From Hippasteria phrygiana (taxonomy: Eukaryota; Echinodermata; Asteroidea; Valvatida; Goniasteridae): a DNA stretch of 64,000 nt. The position numbers were made by a program, and so were the translations under genes. The notes beneath the pieces were generated by a model. That model was not told where the DNA came from, did no database searches, and saw only the letters and a program-made list of their open reading frames with translations. This document shows, piece after piece, positions 58,953 through 64,000 of this stretch. Location: positions 1,302,001-1,366,000 of the forward strand of contig JAZGUH010000182.1 in the NCBI GenBank assembly GCA_037893225.1. The letters run 5' to 3'. Position 1 is the first letter of the stretch. Every line of letters begins with the position of its first letter.

Positions 58953-59637
58953 AGAGTACTTTCCATATAGGTCATGCTTTGGGGAGCCGACCCGGTTCGC
59001 CTCCCCACACACCTGTCCCATTCCCCTGTTCGTGATATCATCGGAACTCGGTTTGTGTGCCTGAACCCTGATCTTCGGACTCGGAGCCACCCCCGTGTCA
59101 AGCCTCAGTCAAGTCCATCAAGCCACACCCAAGTTCTGATGCAAGCGCCAGAAAACCCAGCTAAGATCCATAACCTGTATTTATAATATGATGTATTTGC
59201 CATTTTGTTTCTAATTGAATTATCGTGTACCATATCAGTGCTAATCCTAACTGGATGAACCCTTGTTTATTTAGTAATTCCTGTGCCTATTCGATTCAAG
59301 GTACTTCTTTATTTTACATTTTTCGGATTGAGTTTATTGCTCATGGATGTAGTCAAATTTTAATTATTGTTTAGCGATTCAAGACATTCATTCAATTGGG
59401 ATTACTCACTGATTTGGCTTCTGAACTGAACTGCACCATTTGATTTATTTCTTATCCTCAATTCTATTGTTGTATACACTGTATATTTTTTGTGATGACC
59501 TTGGGGTGATGAATATTGAATTACAACATTTTATCCCGAGAAAGAGGATCAACGTAATAACTTGCTGTCCGTGTGGATTTATTTCTGAGCAAAGTTCCTT
59601 TAACAAAACTACGAACCTAGCAGGAACCCATTAAACG

Positions 59638-62600
59638 TTGGGACAACCTGTGACATATAAAAATTTACGATCTAAGTCTAAAGAATCGTTAGAACATTTA
59701 ATCGCGGATAAGCATATTCCGCTGGGCGATCCTACCGGAAGAAGGGGTCAACACATTAAAAAAGATTTAGAATCCGCCATACGACGATACTATAAAAAAC
59801 CCGACGAAGAACTCGTCCCCCTGATTTTTAACGAAACAGCTCCGAGACCATTCAGAAATTATTTACGTAATTACGAGATGAATATCGACAGAATTCTCGT
59901 AGATCCTTTAGCATTTTTTAACGAAAACGAGCAAAAAATTGTAGAAACATTGAAAGGTGCACTAAACGAATTTAGAAGCTTTAAATTTCAACTCGCATTA
60001 AAAGCGGCGTTGAGAAAATATAATCTTGCGAACGATACTTTTGTCGAAGACGCGAGCATGTTTTTTGGGTTTCAATCGACAGCATTAAACGAAGACGAAA
60101 TAGAAAACCAAGTACGAGAACAGATAGAGTTCATAATCGAAAAAATAGAAAAATTTCAAACAAACGGAAGCGGTTGGGTCATTTACGATTTAAAGGCGCT
60201 CCACATCAACGTTTCTAGATATCAGCCGATAAGAGGCAGTTCCTACATTCCACTACCCCCTCACATAATGCATAAAAAGGCAGTCGTCAATGTTAAAAAC
60301 GAAGATCAGGAGTGTATCAGATGGGCGTTGAGAGCCGCCCTATCAAAATTTAAGCCCCCAGTCAAAGAATCGATTAAAAACAACCCCAACTATACTATTC
60401 ACTACGAAAGGAATTCTATCTTCGAAGAAGACGATGGATTAGATTTTAAGAACGTAGCGTTTCCAACCCCCATCACGGATATTGACAAGATCGAAAAACA
60501 GAACGGTCTAGCCATTAACGTTTTCGGTTACGAAAATAACATTTTCCCGCTGAGAATAACTACTCAACGAAAACCGGTCATCAATCTACTGCTGTTTTCT
60601 CAAGGAGATAATAATCATTATTGTTGGATAAAAAACCTCGACCGTTTGTTGTCTAAAGAAACTAAACACGGCCACCGCATCTATTTTTGTACGTGGTGCC
60701 TACAACATTTTAGTAGACAAGATATTTTAGACAGACACGAGATAGATTGTAGGGGCGTTAGCCAAACCCCGGCTTTAGCGGTATTACCCGACTCGACCAA
60801 CAACGTTCTAAAATTTAAAAACTTTAAAAATAAACAACCGGCGCCTTTTACTATATACGCCGACTTTGAAAGTATCTTAGTGCCCTACGAGTGTAGCTAC
60901 GCGAGTACGCAACCCCCGCGCACTAAAAAGACTCACGAACACGAAGCTTGCGGTTACGCTTATATCATAATCGGGCCCGACGGACGAGTCTTAGGCGATC
61001 CCAAGACGTATAGAGGAGCGAACGCGACATCACATTTCTTAAATCGTTTACTAGCCGAAAAAGACAAAATCAACGAAATATTCTCAAATCCTAAACCCAT
61101 GATTTTTACGACCGAAGACGAGTTAGCTCATAACGACGCTAAAAATTGCTGGATTTGCGAGTACCCCCTTCAATACAAAACCAACACTTGCGAATGTACG
61201 CATCCGACAGATATAAATTTAGATCATCTCGGTAAAAAAACTAACGAAGAACTATTAGAAATAATCGCGGATAAACACATCGAGTTGGACGAACCAACGG
61301 GGGAAAAAGGTCGGTATATTAAAGCGGACTATATATCCGCTATAGAAAGCAAGTTTTTAAAGGGGGACGAGCTCGAAGGGAAATATCCAACAAAATTCTG
61401 CTATAGATGCGTCAAAAAGATTTGCGCGTTTAGAAAAGTAAGAGACCATTGTCACATCACCGGCAAGTATAGAGGAGCCGCGCACATGTGCTGTAACTTA
61501 AAATTACAGATAAAACCCGGTAAAACGACAATACCGGTCATCTTTCACAACTTAGAAAATTACGACGCCCATTTGATTATGCAGAGTATTTCGGAAACCG
61601 ACGGAAAACTAAAGTGCATAGCTAAAACGTCCGAAAAATATATTTCATTTTCGATAGGTCAACTCAGATTTTTAGATTCATTTAATTTCTTATCCACGTC
61701 GTTGGAACGATTGGTAGCCGCTTGTCCGATAGACGCGTTTAAGTACATCGATAAAGCGACCGTCGGCTACGCGACTAAGACGACGACGATAGCGACGACG
61801 ACGAGGGGTAAAGCGACTAAGACGGCGATAGACCCGGACGAAGACGAAGTTAACGATTACAACGTAATCGGAAAACTGGTAACCTACTTGGCAGAGTCTA
61901 ACAGTCCCCTATCACCTTTGTACGACAGTTACTTGGCAGAGTCTTCACCTTTGGACGAAGACGACGAAGCGCCACCCATCGACCTCGATAAACGAGATCT
62001 TTTAATTAAAAAGGGTGTATATCCCTACGAGTATATGGACAGCTTTGAACGATTTAACGAAACTGAACTTCCAGCTAAACATTATTTTTATAGCGGTCTA
62101 ACGGATAAACACATAAGCGACTCTGACTATGAACACGCTAAAAAAGTATGGCGTACCTTCGACATCAAAAACTTGGGTGAATATCACGACCTCTACGTAT
62201 TGGCCGATGTACTATTACTATCCAGCGTATTCGAGAATTTTAGAAAAATCTGTATAGCAAATTATAAGTTGGATCCGTGCCATTATTTTACATCACCCGG
62301 CCTAAGTTGGGACGCTTTATTAAAACACTCTAAAGCCAAATTAGAACTCTTGACCAATATAGATCAGCATTTATTTGTAGAGAAAGGAACCAGAGGGGGA
62401 ATATCTAGCGTGGGCTCACTTCGCTACGCCGAGGCCAACAACTCATACCTAAAAGATTACGATCCGAGCAAACCCAACTCGTATATTTCGTATCTAGACG
62501 CCAACAACCTCTACGGATGGGCCATGAGTCAGCCATTACCGATCTCAGACTTTAGGTGGATCGACGAAAAGAAATTAGGTTTGTTTACCGCCGAATATAT

Positions 62601-63777
62601 ATCGTCTCTAGCCGACGACTCTCTTTGGGGCTATATTCTTGAAGTGGATTTAGACTATCCAACCTCTCTACACGACTTACACAACGGTTATCCTTTAGCG
62701 CCCGTAAACCGAATCATACCTTTAGAATCGATGAGTCCTTATCAGCTAGACTCGATGGAAAAAACAGACTCTAAACCGTGGAACGAAACTAAGTTGGTAG
62801 CGACGGGTGGACCGAGAAAGAATTACGTACTTCATTATAGAAATCTAAAATTTTACCTCGCTCACGGTTTAGAACTAACTAAAGTACGTAGGGTTTTAAA
62901 GTTTACTCAAACGCCCTGGATGAAATCTTATATCGACAAAAATACCCAACTCAGAAAAGAAGCTAAATCCGATTTTCAAAAAGACTTTTTTAAATTGATG
63001 AACAACTCGGTATTTGGCAAAACTATGGAAGACGTTAGAAAGCGAATGGATACTCACTTGTGTAGAGCCCACGAAGAAGATAGAATTCGTCGTCTGGTGG
63101 CTAAGCCCAATTACAACGGTAGGACAATTTTTGAACGCTGTAATCTATTAATGATAAACATGTATAAAACCCGAGTTGTTTTAAACAAACCCGTCTATTG
63201 CGGTATGAGTATTTTAGACTTATCGAAGCTTTTAATGTACGAATTTTATTACGATAAACTAAAAAAGACGTATGAAGACAAAGTCGATTTGATTTATACC
63301 GATACGGACTCGTTGCTCTTACGTATCGAAACTGAAGACTTGTACAAAGACATGGAAAAAGACAAAGACTCGTACGATTTTAGCAACTACGAGAAAGACC
63401 ACTTTTTATACGACGATTCAAACAAGAAAATAATAGGCAAGTTCAAGGACGAATGCGGTGGAAAACCTATCAAAGAAGTGGTTTGCATCAGATCAAAAAT
63501 GTACTCTATTTTCATGGACGATAAGAAGAACATTAAGAAATCAAAAGGAGTCAAAAAGTACGTTGTTTCCAACGCGATAACTCATCAAGATTATAAAGAC
63601 TGCCTGTTTAACTCTAGAGTTTATCGACACGATATGAACACGTTGAGGAGCGACAAACATATCGTGAACTCTTTAACTCAAAATAAGGTATCACTCAATG
63701 CCAGAGACGACAAACGGTATATCTTAGACGATGGAATTCATACTCTGATGCACGATCATTATCGAACAAACGTTTAA
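59638..63777 (+). CDS. protein-primed family B DNA polymerase (Polinton type)
   Basis: An open frame of 1,379 codons, which starts after a stop at 59632-59634; codon 1 is TTG and the first ATG is codon 81 (59878), so the true 5' end is unclear. Order of parts: SAP-like motif (residues 18-48); C2H2-type finger (Cys351, Cys354, His367, Cys371); exonuclease motif I YADFES (407-412); CWIC (504-507), a second SAP-like motif (540-569), then CYRC and RDHCHITGKYRGAAHMCCNL (602-621), an HNH/endonuclease VII-like zinc module; exo II FHNLENYDAH (636-645); a Thr/Lys and acidic low-complexity insert (706-782) with two LAES repeats; exo III YHDLYVLADVLLL (849-861); Pol A YLDANNLYGWAM (952-963); Pol B KLMNNSVFGKTMED (1119-1132); Pol C YTDTDSL (1220-1226). 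All catalytic motifs are present. It would replicate the element from protein-primed ends. Confidence 0.9.
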   Translation: MGQPVTYKNLRSKSKESLEHLIADKHIPLGDPTGRRGQHIKKDLESAIRRYYKKPDEELVPLIFNETAPRPFRNYLRNYEMNIDRILVDPLAFFNENEQKIVETLKGALNEFRSFKFQLALKAALRKYNLANDTFVEDASMFFGFQSTALNEDEIENQVREQIEFIIEKIEKFQTNGSGWVIYDLKALHINVSRYQPIRGSSYIPLPPHIMHKKAVVNVKNEDQECIRWALRAALSKFKPPVKESIKNNPNYTIHYERNSIFEEDDGLDFKNVAFPTPITDIDKIEKQNGLAINVFGYENNIFPLRITTQRKPVINLLLFSQGDNNHYCWIKNLDRLLSKETKHGHRIYFCTWCLQHFSRQDILDRHEIDCRGVSQTPALAVLPDSTNNVLKFKNFKNKQPAPFTIYADFESILVPYECSYASTQPPRTKKTHEHEACGYAYIIIGPDGRVLGDPKTYRGANATSHFLNRLLAEKDKINEIFSNPKPMIFTTEDELAHNDAKNCWICEYPLQYKTNTCECTHPTDINLDHLGKKTNEELLEIIADKHIELDEPTGEKGRYIKADYISAIESKFLKGDELEGKYPTKFCYRCVKKICAFRKVRDHCHITGKYRGAAHMCCNLKLQIKPGKTTIPVIFHNLENYDAHLIMQSISETDGKLKCIAKTSEKYISFSIGQLRFLDSFNFLSTSLERLVAACPIDAFKYIDKATVGYATKTTTIATTTRGKATKTAIDPDEDEVNDYNVIGKLVTYLAESNSPLSPLYDSYLAESSPLDEDDEAPPIDLDKRDLLIKKGVYPYEYMDSFERFNETELPAKHYFYSGLTDKHISDSDYEHAKKVWRTFDIKNLGEYHDLYVLADVLLLSSVFENFRKICIANYKLDPCHYFTSPGLSWDALLKHSKAKLELLTNIDQHLFVEKGTRGGISSVGSLRYAEANNSYLKDYDPSKPNSYISYLDANNLYGWAMSQPLPISDFRWIDEKKLGLFTAEYISSLADDSLWGYILEVDLDYPTSLHDLHNGYPLAPVNRIIPLESMSPYQLDSMEKTDSKPWNETKLVATGGPRKNYVLHYRNLKFYLAHGLELTKVRRVLKFTQTPWMKSYIDKNTQLRKEAKSDFQKDFFKLMNNSVFGKTMEDVRKRMDTHLCRAHEEDRIRRLVAKPNYNGRTIFERCNLLMINMYKTRVVLNKPVYCGMSILDLSKLLMYEFYYDKLKKTYEDKVDLIYTDTDSLLLRIETEDLYKDMEKDKDSYDFSNYEKDHFLYDDSNKKIIGKFKDECGGKPIKEVVCIRSKMYSIFMDDKKNIKKSKGVKKYVVSNAITHQDYKDCLFNSRVYRHDMNTLRSDKHIVNSLTQNKVSLNARDDKRYILDDGIHTLMHDHYRTNV

Positions 63778-63949
63778 AAAATCGTTATACAGGCTGCCTA
63801 GCTACTCGCGTACGACCGAGTATCCATTCGCTTTCTAACGTCGTATAGGAATACACCAGAAATTCAAAAAATCAACAGATTTCAAAAGGGAAACCCCCTT
63901 TACGAAAAAAAATGAGAAAAAAATAATAAAATAATTATATATATAAATC

Positions 63950-64000
63950 ATGTGCAAGTGGTTAAACATCGGAAAGCCAACTACGTGCGAAAAAGATGGA
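63950..64000 (+). CDS. start of a further Polinton ORF, cut by the window edge
   Basis: ATG at 63950 opens 17 codons (MCKWLNIGKPTTCEKDG) without a stop before the edge. An AT-rich TTATATATATAAAT lies just upstream, a possible TATA-type promoter, and the intergenic gap to the polymerase stop is about 170 bp. Too short to identify. Confidence 0.4.
   Translation, partial: MCKWLNIGKPTTCEKDG

Larger units (their letters stand above)
57168..59634. other. 2.4-kb non-coding segment between SAP-like ORF and polymerase
   Basis: No protein motifs. It contains a perfect 140-bp direct repeat (see separate entries), CCAAT-like and TA-rich boxes at 57540-57600, and no polymerase-like coding sequence. It may be an insertion (CCTGT occurs at both sides, 57175-57179 and 59647-59651, as a possible 5-bp duplication), an intron-bearing 5' UTR, or an LTR-like unit. 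Confidence 0.45.
56533..64000 (+). mobile_element. Polinton/Maverick-type element, left part (continues beyond the window)
   Basis: The call rests on the protein-primed family B polymerase at 59638-63777, whose HNH-like insert and motif set are typical of Polintons/adintovirus-like elements. Upstream, 56571-56830 holds three copies of GCTGTATATACCCACACCAA-like sequence with CT and A runs, as expected for a long terminal repeat region. A possible left terminus AGTAGTATAGAAGGGCCGAT lies at 56533, since Polinton ends start with AG; this is a guess. Integrase, packaging ATPase, protease and capsid genes are not in the window and would lie to the right. The polymerase frame is intact, so the copy may be young. 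Confidence 0.7.

Noticed and set aside
57179..59630. Solo LTR bounded by TG...CA
   Set aside because: TG and CA can be found at the ends, but the flanking bases show no matching target duplication for those borders.
57000..59700. Simple intron joining the SAP-like ORF to the polymerase frame
   Set aside because: The only donor (GTAAAT at 57164) leaves phase 2, while AGs at 59676 and 59683 need phase 0 and phase 1 and lack a pyrimidine tract; an in-frame stop lies at 59632.

Overview
This window looks like non-coding, repeat-dense genomic DNA from an animal, most likely a marine invertebrate; a deuterostome such as a lancelet, hemichordate or echinoderm is plausible but unproven. The reasons are spliced coding exons with consensus GT/AG borders, the first exon of a TGF-beta/BMP-family ligand, a near-complete L1/Tx1-type LINE, a Penelope-like element, tRNA-derived SINE copies, many short inverted-repeat transposons (MITEs), and the left part of a Polinton/Maverick-type DNA transposon. 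I see no bacterial operons, rRNA genes or CRISPR arrays.

Layout. 1-8.2 kb: the decayed 5' end of a transposase gene, a piggyBac-type MITE (TTAA target), an 853-bp Harbinger-like element (TTA target) and several MITEs. 8.2-13.2 kb: homopolymer-rich repeats and unassigned sequence. 13.2-14.8 kb: a 1.6-kb transposon with 39-bp perfect inverted repeats and an exact 8-bp target duplication. 15.8-16.2 kb (minus): exon 1 of a TGF-beta-family ligand; everything to its left may be its first intron. 17.7-24.2 kb (minus): a LINE with ORF1 (CCHC knuckle), ORF2 (endonuclease plus reverse transcriptase) and one frameshift. 29.3-34.4 kb: two inverted copies of a 21-bp minisatellite, a Penelope-like remnant, and a head-to-head palindromic GC minisatellite. 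36.3-38.4 kb (plus): two exons of an unrecognised gene. 39-48 kb: MITEs, a mariner-like relic, SINEs, an (ATT)n microsatellite and a long inverted repeat partner of 32 kb. 48.8-55.9 kb: two copies of a repeat with degenerate telomere-like tracts, one of which is split by a MITE at a checkable empty site.

About 56.5-64 kb: a Polinton/Maverick-like element. It carries a short ORF with a SAP-like motif, a 2.4-kb intervening segment holding a perfect 140-bp direct repeat, an intact 1,379-codon protein-primed family B DNA polymerase frame, and the start of a further ORF cut by the window edge. The polymerase contains two more copies of the SAP-like motif, one of them inserted next to an HNH-like zinc module. 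Its frame has no ATG before codon 81. This region is the best candidate for something not well described.

How the parts work together: the LINE, the Penelope relic and the Polinton each encode, or once encoded, their own replication enzymes. The MITEs and SINEs are non-autonomous and would depend on enzymes supplied elsewhere. The only clear host genes are the ligand exon and, less surely, the two-exon gene near 37 kb.
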